Part shown: piece by piece, positions 17,701-26,109 of the stretch
Layout of the letters: each line of letters opens with the position of its first letter
How positions within the stretch are numbered: position 1 is the first letter of the stretch
Origin: Planctomycetota bacterium
Lineage (GTDB): Bacteria > Planctomycetota > Planctomycetia > Pirellulales > Thermoguttaceae
Length of the DNA: 41,262 bases
Direction of reading: 5' to 3'
NCBI GenBank assembly: GCA_029550925.1
Contig: JAKPGL010000010.1
Coordinates: 1 to 41,262 of the forward strand
Notes under the pieces: model-generated
The model's input: only the letters and a program-made list of their open reading frames with translations
Told to the model about the DNA's origin: nothing
Databases searched by the model: none
Program-made: the position numbers and the translations under genes

Positions 17701-20700
17701 GATCGAAAGCCAATAGGTACCCCGATTCGCATTGGACACGGTAAAGGCTTCGGTGGATTGTTCGGTAAAGGCCGACACGGAGGTGCCCGTATCGCCGGTA
17801 TCATGCTGGATGACCCGGATATTGCCGGCGGCCAAGGCGTTCGGGTTGAGCGTGCGAAGCTGCGGATTGCGCGGCGGATTGTCGAAACCGATAAAGGCGA
17901 AGTAGAAATCGGTATCCTGCGGCCCATGGGTGTTATCGCCCTGCATGTCCCAGCCCTGGATCAGGAAATCATTGCCGTCTGGCTTGTAACAAAGGGCATT
18001 ATCGCTGCTGGAGTTAGCGTGGGTGGCCGTCAGCAGGAGCATTCCGGTTTGTGGGCTTTGGCCGGGGATGCTGAGCCGATACAGCCCAGTGCCTTCCCGC
18101 ACCAGGCTGAATTGGCCGGTCTTGTTTTGTACATATCCATACCAGTTGACCTGCCCGGCTATCAGATTTTCCGTACCGTAGGGCAAAAAGACGTAATTGA
18201 ACGGATCGTTGCCTTCGATCCCAGAGCTATTATCCATCAGGCGCACGGTCCAGCCCATGCCGTCGGAAAGCGGATTGACCGTAGCCACATTGTCATCGGT
18301 GCCGGTGCCGGGCGTATGTCCGGCGGCCGTAGCCAGCAGCACGCCGCTTCGGCGGGTATCGCCTGAGCCGGAGATGGTCAAGGTAGTGGTTCCATCGGAG
18401 CCGACCACCGCCGTACCACCCTGAAACCCTAGGGCAAACGGGAAGTAGGCCACCGCCACGTCGATATTGTGCGACTGCTGATTGACCGGATCAGCCGCCG
18501 CCGTATAGACCTTGTACGCTCCGCCGCTCAGATAGACGTTGACCACGCCGTAATCGCTTTTGCCGCCGGTGCCGGAATTATCCCGCCGGTGATCCCGCAC
18601 CGTGGCCAAGAGCACGCCCAGATTGGGATCCAACGGCACGCCGTTTTGATACAGGGCCATATCGCCCCGGGTAAAGGTGGGCGTAGTGAGATACCCCGTG
18701 CCTTCAGTAACCATCACTTGGTTTTCGCCTACTCCGGTGCCGGGGCTGATTTCGGTAACCTGGATATTGGCCGCAGCCACCTGGCTGGCCGGGTCAAAAT
18801 TCCGCACACCCGGATTTGTCGGCGGATTCTGCAGCGGAACAAACGCGAAACTGAAGGCCGGGTTGTTGCCCGCATCCCATAATGTCGGAACCGTATTGGA
18901 GCTCCAATCCCGCACTTCAATCACAAAATCGTTGCCATCGGCCTGGTAGGAAATAGCCTTATCCGAGGCAGCCGAAAGGGCATCGACGGTCAACAGCAAC
19001 ATGCCGGTCTCGGGCGTTTGGCCGGGAATGCTCAGCCGATAGGTGCCTGTTCCAGTCCGCCGGAGGGTAAATTGGCCGCTTTTGTTATACAAGCCGCCGA
19101 CGCCGGAGACCCGGCCCATCGGCACCCCCGGAGTATCATACGGGATATAGACGAAACTGATCGGATCGTTTTCGTTGCCGCCGCTGTCGGAATCATGAGG
19201 TTCCAGCACAAAATAGGTTCCATCGGCCGACGGCCCTGCCGCACCGAAATTGTTCTCATCTTTGCCGCCGTTGGCAAAGATCAGGCCGTCCTTGAAGGCG
19301 TTGACCGGATCAACGCCGGCGTTTTTCTTCAGCCATAATTGATATTCACCGGCCGGACTTGCCACGTCGATCAGATTGGTTCCGAGCTGGATATCCGAAC
19401 TGCCGATGAAGGTAGTCATTTCGCCGTTGTTTTCGGAGTTGAGCAGCAGTCCGCCTTGCCAACCGGCCGCATAGGGGAAATAGGCTACCGCCACATTGAC
19501 GTTCCATTCGCCGGGCCAAGTGGGATACCCGGCCCAGTGGGTGGAAACCTGCCAGGTGCCGGCGCCGGTAGGATTAGTATGGTTGGTAGCAATGATGGCA
19601 TATCGGGTATCCGAGGCGCTGGGCGGATTCAGTCGGCCGTTTTCCCGGACGCTGGCCATTAGTACGCCGGCTGTAGCCGGAATCGGCGCTCCGTTCTGAT
19701 AGATCTGATAATCCCCCTTGGTCCAGACCGGAGTGGTCAGATATCCGCTGCCTTCGGTAACTTCCACATGCAGGTTTTCGCCCGCATCGCCGGAACCGTA
19801 TTCAATGACCTGGATATTGGCGGCGGCTACCTGGCTGTTCGGATTAAACACCCTGCCGCCCGGCACGACCGGCGGATTGGCAAACGGAATAAAGGCAAAG
19901 GAAAAGGCCGGCACCCCGCCCACATCTTGCAAGTTCGGCGGCTCATTATTGTTGATGTCCCGGGATTGGATGATAAAGTCGTTGCCGTCGGCCTGGTAGG
20001 AAATAATATTGTCGTTGGCAATCGAGGTGGCATCCGAGGTCAACAGCAACATGCCGGTCTCGGGCGTTTGGCCGGGAATGCTGAGCCGATAGGTGCCGAC
20101 GCCTTCCCGCCGGATGGTAAACTGGCCTGCTCGGTTGTAGATGCCGCCCAGGCCGGAAATCCGGCCCATGACCACATTGGCCGTGTCGTAGGGCAGATAG
20201 AGCAGCGAAAGCGGTCCGTCTTCCTGGCCGCTCGACCAGTTGTCCCGGAGTTGGATTTCAAATTGGCTCCCATCCGCCAGAGCGCCGGCGGCGGCGAAAT
20301 TGTTGCTATTGGAGCCGCCGTTGGCAAAGACCAGACCGTCGGTTCGGGTATCCACGCCGGGCAAACTGAGCCGCCAAGTGCCGGTGCCGGTCCGGGTCAA
20401 ATTCGAAGAAGAGATATTCACCGAACTGGCTCGGATCACCGGCGTGCCGGAAACCACATCCCCATGCGCCCCGGTCCAATCGCCGGCAAACGGAAACCAG
20501 GCCGCCGCCAGGTCGATGTTCAGCTCATCACCGTATCGGTTGTCGTTCCCGGCCGGATTGGTGGCTAGCCAAGCATTCCGGCCCCACGGAGTAGCGTCGC
20601 AGGCGGTCTCGACCGTGGCGTATCGGATTCCGGCCCCATCGTTATTATCCCGTCCATTGTTCCGAACCGTCGCCAGGAGAACGCCGTTGTTTAGATCGAC

Positions 20701-21855
20701 CCGTTGGCTATTGACTGCAATATAATAGTCGCCGGTGTTCCAATCGGGAACCGAAAAGCCCGGAGTACCTTGAGGGACAGTAACCGTAGCCGAAGTTTTG
20801 TCGCCCCACTGGTTGGGATGTTCTGGGTCATCCGGATTATTCTGGAGCCAGTTCTGGACGATCCGGATATTGCCCGCTTCGACCCGGTAGGGCGGGTCGC
20901 CGAATCGGGCCTGGAAATCCATCGAGAGGGTAAACTGGCTGGCCGGATCGGTCTTATAGCGGGGATCGGGATTGAGCGGCACACCAGGGGTATAGGTTTG
21001 CACACGGATTTCACTGGCCGCCTCGTCGATCTGGATGATCCGCAGCCAGCCGTCCCCGCCGTTGGGATAATTCTGATAGTCGGCCAGCAGTTGGAAAACC
21101 GGCTGGCCAGCCGTATTATTGGAGATTAATCGCGCCTCCCCGTGATAATGGCCCGAAAGCACCATGAACACCTGAGAATAGGGATAGACCAACTGTTGGA
21201 AGATGGTTTCGGGTGAATTGCCGCCGGTGGCCGCACTGGTCGAGCGCACCCCCGCCGTGGTAATAAAATCATGGGTGGAAATGATCGTCGGCGTATTGGG
21301 GTTGGCGTTCAGGATGCTTTTGGCCCAGTCGATCGACGAGGTGCGGGCGTCGTATTCCAGGGCGATATGCAGGTACTTTCGGCCATTGGCATAGAAGATT
21401 TGATAATGGTTCAGTTGATCCGGGGAGGAACCGCCGTACCACGTTCGGCCAGCATACCGAGCCGATCCAAAATAGTTCACATAATTGGTGGCACCGCCCT
21501 GGATGTTGCCCGGCGTGTCGTAGTCGTGATTGCCCGGCGGCATGGCATACGGCAGCCAGGGGAGCGTATCGAGAACATCCACGGCCTGATCGGCCCGGTT
21601 CCATAGAGTGGTATTGCCGCCGTGGTTGACAATATCGCCCAGGCCGGAAACTAAACGTATGTTCCTAGATATAGCATTGTTCACAATCCAGGTGGTCTGC
21701 GCGGTAAAGCCGCCCAGCAGCGCATCGCTATCGCAATAGTTCTGCGTGTCTGGAAGGGCGATGATCGTAAACGGGGCGGCAAACGTATAGACTTGCCCCA
21801 CGAGAAACGCCGCCAATGTGCCCCAAACCGCCAAGCGAGGCCGCCGATGGAACAT
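14743..21855 (-). CDS. Giant secreted metallophosphoesterase with 18 repeat modules and PEP-CTERM anchor
   Basis: A 2370-residue protein. The ATG at 21855 has GGGAGGAC upstream and starts a signal peptide (hydrophobic about 8-26, cleavage near FAA-P); the longest frame from 21918 is not supported. Residues ~29-300 form a calcineurin-like phosphoesterase domain with metal motifs Asp 36-x-Gln 38, GD at 73-74, GNHD at 107-110, His 194 and GHYH at 234-237. Residues ~325-2337 are six tandem units of ~310-350 residues, each made of three related modules that start G-[VLM]-[LFV] and end in F-x-[FY]-[IL]-P-[FY]. The C-terminus is a PEP-CTERM signal: IPEP at 2340-2343, a hydrophobic helix and RRRR. 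The substrate is unknown; the likely place is the cell surface. Repeats may act as a stalk or as binding modules (inference). Confidence 0.9.
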   Translation of the reverse strand: MFHRRPRLAVWGTLAAFLVGQVYTFAAPFTIIALPDTQNYCDSDALLGGFTAQTTWIVNNAISRNIRLVSGLGDIVNHGGNTTLWNRADQAVDVLDTLPWLPYAMPPGNHDYDTPGNIQGGATNYVNYFGSARYAGRTWYGGSSPDQLNHYQIFYANGRKYLHIALEYDARTSSIDWAKSILNANPNTPTIISTHDFITTAGVRSTSAATGGNSPETIFQQLVYPYSQVFMVLSGHYHGEARLISNNTAGQPVFQLLADYQNYPNGGDGWLRIIQIDEAASEIRVQTYTPGVPLNPDPRYKTDPASQFTLSMDFQARFGDPPYRVEAGNIRIVQNWLQNNPDDPEHPNQWGDKTSATVTVPQGTPGFSVPDWNTGDYYIAVNSQRVDLNNGVLLATVRNNGRDNNDGAGIRYATVETACDATPWGRNAWLATNPAGNDNRYGDELNIDLAAAWFPFAGDWTGAHGDVVSGTPVIRASSVNISSSNLTRTGTGTWRLSLPGVDTRTDGLVFANGGSNSNNFAAAGALADGSQFEIQLRDNWSSGQEDGPLSLLYLPYDTANVVMGRISGLGGIYNRAGQFTIRREGVGTYRLSIPGQTPETGMLLLTSDATSIANDNIISYQADGNDFIIQSRDINNNEPPNLQDVGGVPAFSFAFIPFANPPVVPGGRVFNPNSQVAAANIQVIEYGSGDAGENLHVEVTEGSGYLTTPVWTKGDYQIYQNGAPIPATAGVLMASVRENGRLNPPSASDTRYAIIATNHTNPTGAGTWQVSTHWAGYPTWPGEWNVNVAVAYFPYAAGWQGGLLLNSENNGEMTTFIGSSDIQLGTNLIDVASPAGEYQLWLKKNAGVDPVNAFKDGLIFANGGKDENNFGAAGPSADGTYFVLEPHDSDSGGNENDPISFVYIPYDTPGVPMGRVSGVGGLYNKSGQFTLRRTGTGTYRLSIPGQTPETGMLLLTVDALSAASDKAISYQADGNDFVIEVRDWSSNTVPTLWDAGNNPAFSFAFVPLQNPPTNPGVRNFDPASQVAAANIQVTEISPGTGVGENQVMVTEGTGYLTTPTFTRGDMALYQNGVPLDPNLGVLLATVRDHRRDNSGTGGKSDYGVVNVYLSGGAYKVYTAAADPVNQQSHNIDVAVAYFPFALGFQGGTAVVGSDGTTTLTISGSGDTRRSGVLLATAAGHTPGTGTDDNVATVNPLSDGMGWTVRLMDNSSGIEGNDPFNYVFLPYGTENLIAGQVNWYGYVQNKTGQFSLVREGTGLYRLSIPGQSPQTGMLLLTATHANSSSDNALCYKPDGNDFLIQGWDMQGDNTHGPQDTDFYFAFIGFDNPPRNPQLRTLNPNALAAGNIRVIQHDTGDTGTSVSAFTEQSTEAFTVSNANRGTYWLSIDGVPVSADGGVVISSVRQNGRDNGDGQGNWFAQSVTVRDGSTYYVNTYRVSAGGYATTEHNIDVAAVYFPFSGGWQAGHAMVSTNGGPITSLVATPGIDLGEEFIDNQNGQFYLRLPGVNALRDGLVFVNHGKNEGNYAMAGPATDGSQFILMVHDNGVDGSGLEQDPIAFAYIPFDTPGVVMGRVSGEGGLFNKSGNFTLRRIDVGTYRLTIPGQNPTTGALLVTGDVQTGGTRDNIVTYQADGNDWIIQVRDLPNNPPVLEDVFNFPVFSFAFIPFDNPPTAPGQRLFDPTAQVTASKLTVIQNNTGGNPDAVHVDVEGSGYVTAPFWNRGDYQLRQNGQVIDLTKGALLASVCEDARSDTGEPAGGIGMVAVNYKVDFGGVQAPGLATHRAGNNYNGNEMNVNTTVAFFPFAQGWLGGYVTGNDGTADGPMQQIIGAPGLVIGTHVIDSPSTTGQYDVYLPGSGDTRRSGMLLATAGENENNAASVAAKSDGSGWTVNVVNFNQNFENDDFSFVFVPYGTRNLIAAEINEQGYMDNSTGKLYGFRTGTGVYRLRVPGYSPSDGVLLLTPVSTYNTANQDNILTYTAEGDEFVIRGYDLGNAEPSLQDTRFWVTFIPFDNPPSEPQLRLVDPKSVAAANLRVVQKDTGNTAASITVTTPQATPGFYLWQANTGDFYMARDGAPVNLNQGILMATVRNLGRDNQDGYGVRYASVEVSAEQPANAWLATAVAGSDNSELNIDLAAAWFPFSGSWWGAHVNASGQVWASQGISQSMFTQVGTGRYQLQIPGVDSLADGMLFAIGGSNSNRVVSAGILPDHNGWLLAVRGNDQNITSYVQDDFSVLYIPYFTKGLIGGLIDEQGNVVQGAGEELFSVTKLGTGQYLLDITDESPETGMLLLTAAKIWSDTGAADDNILAYQALGDDFLIYSFDLPGLVLEDTQFVFAFISFDNPPSIPEPSTLVLLLLGAAGLLGYRYSRRRRAASG
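18991..19032 (-). repeat. 42-nt tract identical to 20041-20082
   Basis: Encodes the SIPGQTPETGMLLL part of unit 2 and is identical base for base to the same part of unit 1, 1050 bp away. Flanking sequence is diverged, which suggests local gene conversion or recent unit duplication. Confidence 0.85.
20041..20082 (-). repeat. 42-nt tract identical to 18991-19032
   Basis: Partner of the tract at 18991, in unit 1 of the giant gene. Similarity continues beyond one mismatch for about 14 more bases and then falls off. Confidence 0.85.
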
Positions 21856-22512
21856 GCTTAGGTCCTCCCCCAAAATCGATAGGTCCAGGTGATAGACGTT
21901 GCGGCGGGAACCCGACACTTTACCGAGGCTTTCCCCCGTCTCGGAAAGGTGGGAAACATACAGTTCTTACCATAATTTCGCGCCGTGGGGATGTCAACCA
22001 TTTTGTCGGCCTTTTCTAAATTTCCAAGCCTACCACTGTGGGGGGGAGGTCCCATACTGCCTTTTGAAAAAAACCGCTCTCCTCCACCCCCACGCTGGGC
22101 CGGTTAGAATCAGCCAGCACTCCCACCACCTCATTCCTGGTCCTACAAACCAGGTCTGCAGCGGCCTAGGTCTGGGGCGGAAGATTTCCGAGGCCAGCCG
22201 AACCGGCCCAAACTCTCAGAGAGATTCTACTCGGCGTGTGTTTGCCCCAGATAAGAAGTTTGTAAATTTTCTGCAAACCCGGAGGGAAACCTCAGAAGAC
22301 CAAAGATACTAACACCTCACCTCGTTCGAGGAGCCTCTTTGTGCTCTGGGGTTGCTTGCAGTCGGTCGGGAAAGGCGGTATGTTAAAAAGCAGCAATGTC
22401 TCTCCGGAGTGGTTCTGGAGAAAACACACAAAAGCCCGACTCGCCAACGGGGTTTTGTCACGACAGTTCCCACGAGACGGTTTCGTTTAGTTTTTCAAAA
22501 GGAGGTCTCAGA
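21856..22512. promoter_or_regulatory. 657-bp divergent intergenic region
   Basis: This long gap separates the giant gene from the Tat-exported oxidoreductase and should carry both promoters. It contains a G-rich/C-rich imperfect inverted repeat (GTGGGGGGGAGG, 22038-22049, against CCTCCACCCCCAC, 22081-22093). Others are a GAGG-AG-CCTC hairpin (22328-22337) and the CAAAAGCCC/GGGGTTTTG element at 22429. Short open frames across it show no family resemblance or Shine-Dalgarno support. Promoter boxes could not be assigned. Confidence 0.45.
22429..22457 (+). repeat. Planctomycete-like dispersed repeat (CAAAAGCCC...GGGGTTTTG)
   Basis: CAAAAGCCC (22429-22437) and GGGGTTTTG (22449-22457) form an imperfect hairpin around an 11-base loop. 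In one frame it reads KSPTRQRGF, a phrase I recall recurring as spurious short proteins in planctomycete genomes, so it is likely a dispersed intergenic repeat. Only one copy is seen in this window. Confidence 0.45.
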
Positions 22513-23892
22513 ATGCCCAGAGCAACGCGACGCGATTTCTTGAAAACCACCGCGGCTAGCGGGATCGGCTTTTGGGTCGCCGGTGGAATCGCCCCACGCG
22601 AAAGCAAGGCGGCCAATGAGCAATTGGCTTTTGCCGCCGTCGGAATCGGCGGCAAAGGGGATAGCGACTCTCGAGACGCCGCCAATGCGGGCCGGATGGT
22701 CGCTATTTGCGATGTGGACAAGAGCCGGTTGGCCCAGGCCGCCACTCGCTTCCCCGGCGCCAAAACCTACACTGACTTCCGCAAAATGCTCGAAGAAGTC
22801 GGCGAAAAAATCGACGCCGTTACCGTCAGCACCCCAGACCATGCCCATGCGGTAGCCAGCTTGATGGCCATGCGGATGGGCAAACACTGCTTCTGCCAAA
22901 AACCATTGACGCAAACGATCTACGAAGCCCGGCTGATGGGCGAGGTGGCCCGCGAAAAGAAGGTGATCACCCAGATGGGCAACCAGGGGACGGCGTTAGA
23001 AGGCCTGCGCAGAGCAGCCGCCTTGCTCAAAGCAGGCGTTTTGGGAAAGGTTACAGAAGTTCATGTCTGGACCAACCGCCCCATCTGGCCCCAAGGCAAC
23101 AAACGGGCCGAACCCCAGCCGGTCCCGAAAGAACTGGATTGGGATTGCTGGATCAGCCGGGCGCCCATGCGGCCCTATGCGCCGGGGTATCATCCGTTCG
23201 CTTGGCGCGGCTGGTGGGATTTCGGCAGCGGGGCGTTGGGCGACATGGCCTGCCACACGATGAATATGCCCTTCATGGGCCTGGATCTACGGGACCCCAT
23301 CTCCGTGAAAGCCGAGGTCGCCCAGCAGGACGAAAGCACCGGCTTGCACGACAGTTTTCCCAAGTGGTCGATCATCGAGTATGAGTTCGGTCCTCGGGGC
23401 GATCGGCCCGCCTTGAAACTCATTTGGTACGACGGCGGCAAACTGCCCGAACTGAGCCTGCTGGAAGGAAGCAAGTTCCTCGAAGAACGTCGTAATCGCC
23501 GTGAAAAGGACAAAAAGACCGCCCTGATGCCCGGCAGCGGCGTGGTGATTGTCGGCGATAAAGGCAAAATGTTCTCCCCGGACGATTATGGGGCGCATTT
23601 CGAGATTTACGCCGGCGCCGAAGAAAAACAGGTTGAATATCCTCGGCCTCCGGCCGGCGGACACTTCCAGGAATGGATCGACGGCATTAAGACCGGCAAA
23701 CAAGCCACCTCCAACTTCCCCGATTATGCCGGGCCGCTTACCGAGATGGTGCTAGTGGGCAACTTGGCCGTCTGGGCGCCAGGCCAAAAAATCCTCTGGG
23801 ACGCCAAAAATATGAAGGCTACTCCAGAAAAACCGGTCGAAGGCCTGGAACGGCTCATCCGCCCCGAACCCAGGGCCGGCTATACTCTGTAA
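22513..23892 (+). CDS. Tat-exported Gfo/Idh/MocA-family oxidoreductase
   Basis: A 459-residue protein. The ATG at 22513 has AAAGGAGG upstream and opens a twin-arginine signal: RRDFLK at residues 6-11, a hydrophobic stretch, then APRESKAA. The longest frame from 22396 places 39 unsupported residues in front. A Rossmann fold follows (AAVGIGGKGDSDSRDAANAG, with ICDVDKSR), then VSTPDHAHAV and the family catalytic-lysine motif GKHCFCQKPL. The C-terminal half includes HPFAWRGWWDFGSGALGDMACHTMNMP, typical of secreted planctomycete members. Such enzymes oxidise or reduce sugars with a tightly bound NAD(P). The sugar is unknown. A strong terminator follows. Confidence 0.92.
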   Translation: MPRATRRDFLKTTAASGIGFWVAGGIAPRESKAANEQLAFAAVGIGGKGDSDSRDAANAGRMVAICDVDKSRLAQAATRFPGAKTYTDFRKMLEEVGEKIDAVTVSTPDHAHAVASLMAMRMGKHCFCQKPLTQTIYEARLMGEVAREKKVITQMGNQGTALEGLRRAAALLKAGVLGKVTEVHVWTNRPIWPQGNKRAEPQPVPKELDWDCWISRAPMRPYAPGYHPFAWRGWWDFGSGALGDMACHTMNMPFMGLDLRDPISVKAEVAQQDESTGLHDSFPKWSIIEYEFGPRGDRPALKLIWYDGGKLPELSLLEGSKFLEERRNRREKDKKTALMPGSGVVIVGDKGKMFSPDDYGAHFEIYAGAEEKQVEYPRPPAGGHFQEWIDGIKTGKQATSNFPDYAGPLTEMVLVGNLAVWAPGQKILWDAKNMKATPEKPVEGLERLIRPEPRAGYTL

Positions 23893-23967
23893 CGCCCTCG
23901 GCAAACCGCAATTAGAGAAGGAACCGCACCCGTTTCGGGTTGGGTAAAAAGGAGTGGGCAAAAATTC

Positions 23968-24016
23968 ACGAGGGGGATTGGGCCGTTGGCGACTGGTCCC
24001 CCTCGTTCCTCTTTTT
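23968..24016 (+). terminator. Rho-independent terminator after the Tat oxidoreductase
   Basis: ACGAGGGGGA (23968-23977) and TCCCCCTCGT (23997-24006) form a perfect 10-bp stem with a 19-base loop, followed by TCCTCTTTTT. It separates the oxidoreductase from the glycosyltransferase gene and overlaps only the unsupported TTG extension of the latter. Confidence 0.8.
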
Positions 24017-24042
24017 CTGTTCTCCTAGTCAAAACGGGTCCG

Positions 24043-25131
24043 ATGGACGCCGATTTTCCAAACCGTCGTGAAAGGCAATCGCCCACAGGGCCGGATCGGA
24101 CGCCGCTGAGGGTGCTGCTAGTTCGGCTCAGTGCGATCGGCGATGTCATCCACGGGCTGCCGGTGCTCAATGCCCTGCGGGAGGCCAAGCCAGACGCCTT
24201 TTTGGCCTGGGTGGTGGAACGTCGGGCAGCGGCCATTCTCGAAGGTCATCCTGCTTTGGACGCACTCGTGGTGGCCGAGCGAGGCTGGTTGTGGCGCCCT
24301 CGGCAGGTCTGGCAACTGCGAAGGCAACTCCGGCAATTACGGCCCGAGGCGGCGATTGATCTACAGGGCCTGGCCCGCAGTGCGATTGCCGCCTGGCTTT
24401 CCGGCGCACGGCGCAGGATCGGTTTTGGCTGCGAAAAGGGCCGGGAACTTAGTCCCTGGCTCAATAATGAACTGGTGCGTTCGACCCGGCGGCATATCAT
24501 CGACTGCAACCTCGAGCTATTGCGGCCGTTGGGGATCGAAAATCCGCCGGTTCGGTTCAACCTGCCGGAAAGGACGGTCGATAGGGTCTGGGCGGACGGC
24601 TGGCTGAACGCGGAGGGACTTCAGCCGGGCGGTTTTGCCCTGATCAATCCGGGGGCTGGTTGGCCGTCGAAGCGATGGCCGCCAGATCGGTATGCGGCGG
24701 TTGCCTCCGGGTTGGGCCAACGGTTCAGTCTGCCCAGTGTGGTTTTGTGGGCTGGCCAGGAAGAGCGTCAGTGGGCCGAGCAGATCGTTGCCGGCGGCGA
24801 AGGGCATGCTCGGTTGGCTCCGCCGAGCAGTTTGTTTCAGTTGGCTGCCCTGTGTCGAAGGGCGCGAATGTTTATTGGTTCAGATACCGGGCCGCTGCAC
24901 CTGGCTGCCGCCGTGGGCACACCGTGTGTGGGACTGTACGGACCGATGCCGGCGGAACGGAACGGCCCCTACGGCCTGCAGCATATTGCCATCCAAAAGG
25001 CCCATTTTATCGGCACAAGCCGACAGCGCCGCCGTGCCCCGCCAGACTTGATGCTGGCCATCCAGGTGGAAGACGTTCTGGCTGCCTGCGCGGAGATCCT
25101 CCGCCGCCCCCGGCCCCCAGAGAGCGTCTAG
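24043..25131 (+). CDS. Glycosyltransferase family 9 (heptosyltransferase-like)
   Basis: A GT-B enzyme of about 362 residues. The N-terminal domain starts with LRVLLVRLSAIGDVIHGLPVLNALR, the hallmark of LPS heptosyltransferases (WaaC/WaaF), and includes DLQGLARSA. The C-terminal nucleotide-sugar domain shows INPGAGWPSKRWP and the donor-binding motif FIGSDTGPLHLAAAVGTPCVGLYGP. It would add a sugar to lipid A core or another surface glycan on the inner face of the cytoplasmic membrane. The longest frame begins at a TTG inside the terminator; the ATG at 24043 is chosen although its Shine-Dalgarno sequence is poor, and a later start just before LRVLLVRL is possible. No other LPS gene is adjacent. 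Confidence 0.88.
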   Translation: MDADFPNRRERQSPTGPDRTPLRVLLVRLSAIGDVIHGLPVLNALREAKPDAFLAWVVERRAAAILEGHPALDALVVAERGWLWRPRQVWQLRRQLRQLRPEAAIDLQGLARSAIAAWLSGARRRIGFGCEKGRELSPWLNNELVRSTRRHIIDCNLELLRPLGIENPPVRFNLPERTVDRVWADGWLNAEGLQPGGFALINPGAGWPSKRWPPDRYAAVASGLGQRFSLPSVVLWAGQEERQWAEQIVAGGEGHARLAPPSSLFQLAALCRRARMFIGSDTGPLHLAAAVGTPCVGLYGPMPAERNGPYGLQHIAIQKAHFIGTSRQRRRAPPDLMLAIQVEDVLAACAEILRRPRPPESV

Positions 25132-25272
25132 CCCCCCTGCTCCCCGCCCCCCATATTTCTCCAAAAAATTGGACAAAAACTGGCATTCCCCCACCCGGGA
25201 GGGTATCATAAGAGTTGGGGGGCCGTCCAATTGGGTAGGTTATTCCATCTCCGTTTAATGGGAGGAGTTGCC

Positions 25273-26085
25273 ATGCATCGGTACGTGTTCTTGGCAGTGG
25301 CTGGTTTGATGCTGGGGCTTGTTCCGGGCCAGGCTTGGGCAGTAGTCATTTTCAGCGAAACGTTCGACGGGCCAAATTTGCCCACTACACTCACTTATAC
25401 CGCCCCTGGGGGCTATAGCCAATGGTTGCTTGATAACGGCCGACTTTTTTGCGACTATCCGGGCAGTGTGAATGTAACGGACACAGCACTAACGACCGTA
25501 GGATTTATCGCCCCAGGGGATCTCAAGACCATCTATTCCCTGGATGTGGGAATCCCAACCGGCGCTTCGATAGGAAGCTATAATGTGGGAATTGCTTTTG
25601 GCGGGTATCAGGCGGTGTTTCATCCGGGATATACGCAGGTGCCGGGGGCTTTCCGGATCGAGGGAGGATACATCACATCCAACATGAGTATGGGTTTTGT
25701 TCCGAAGATGGGGGTGATGCACCACATGGAGGTGATGACCCAATTTGTGCCGGCCGGGTTGGCGGTAACTATCACCGTAACCGGATTAGGAACTGATGAC
25801 CAGATGCACACTTTTACGTATTCCTTCCTGGATACCACACCTAATCTTAATACAGGTGTTTTCGGCGCCCGGCGTAGCGGTGGTACAAGTGCCAACGCCC
25901 TGAGCGACGCCTGGTTCGACAATTTCCAGGTGGAATATGTGCCGGAGCCTGCCACAAGTACTTTACTGCTGCTGGGAGGGTTAGGCGCCGGAGTGCTGGT
26001 TTGCGGAACCCGCCGCCGGAGAGCCGGCCCACTGCCGGAGGCATTTTCCTCGCCAAGAGCAGAAAGTGCGGGGAGTCCTTTCTAA
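25273..26085 (+). CDS. Small secreted PEP-CTERM protein
   Basis: A 270-residue exported protein of unknown function. The ATG at 25273 has GGGAGGAG before it and starts a signal peptide (MHRYVFLAVAGLMLGLV, cleavage near AWA-V). The body is beta-rich with FSETFDG at the mature N-terminus and DAWFDNFQVEYV near the end, the layout of LamG/concanavalin-like PEP-CTERM proteins in planctomycetes and other bacteria. The sorting signal VPEPATS, a Leu/Gly-rich helix and CGTRRRR follows, but an unusual ~22-residue tail comes after the basic cluster. It would be anchored and later released by an exosortase system encoded elsewhere. Confidence 0.8.
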   Translation: MHRYVFLAVAGLMLGLVPGQAWAVVIFSETFDGPNLPTTLTYTAPGGYSQWLLDNGRLFCDYPGSVNVTDTALTTVGFIAPGDLKTIYSLDVGIPTGASIGSYNVGIAFGGYQAVFHPGYTQVPGAFRIEGGYITSNMSMGFVPKMGVMHHMEVMTQFVPAGLAVTITVTGLGTDDQMHTFTYSFLDTTPNLNTGVFGARRSGGTSANALSDAWFDNFQVEYVPEPATSTLLLLGGLGAGVLVCGTRRRRAGPLPEAFSSPRAESAGSPF

Positions 26086-26109
26086 GGAAGTGGGAATAAT
26101 ATAAAAATG

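Larger units (their letters stand above)
14845..20880 (-). repeat. Six tandem coding repeats (~0.94-1.05 kb each) inside the giant gene
   Basis: Unit starts, marked by the conserved (A/G)N(I/L)(R/Q)V phrase, fall near 20870, 19818, 18768, 17822, 16802 and 15780, and the last unit ends near 14845. Each unit closes with F(I/V)xF(D/Q)NPP. At the protein level all six show the order a-b-c of three modules: a ends in (A/V)(A/V)xFP(F/Y), b ends in (Y/F)(I/L)P(Y/F), c contains GMLLLT-like then GxxF(V/L)I. DNA similarity is patchy, with near-identical tracts shared only by some units. Confidence 0.88.

Noticed and set aside
17236-18366. 376-codon plus-strand frame inside the giant gene
   Set aside because: Antisense of the repeat units; its own repetitiveness (VGKRIDR, GIGRGN-like phrases) mirrors the coding repeats. 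The minus-strand protein is clearly real.
14845-20880. Regularly spaced repeats as a possible CRISPR array
   Set aside because: The period is ~1 kb and the repeats are coding and diverged; no short repeat/spacer pattern and no cas gene is present.
22352-22543. Small 63-codon frame upstream of the Tat oxidoreductase
   Set aside because: No Shine-Dalgarno sequence, overlaps the oxidoreductase start, and contains the dispersed-repeat phrase KSPTRQRGF.
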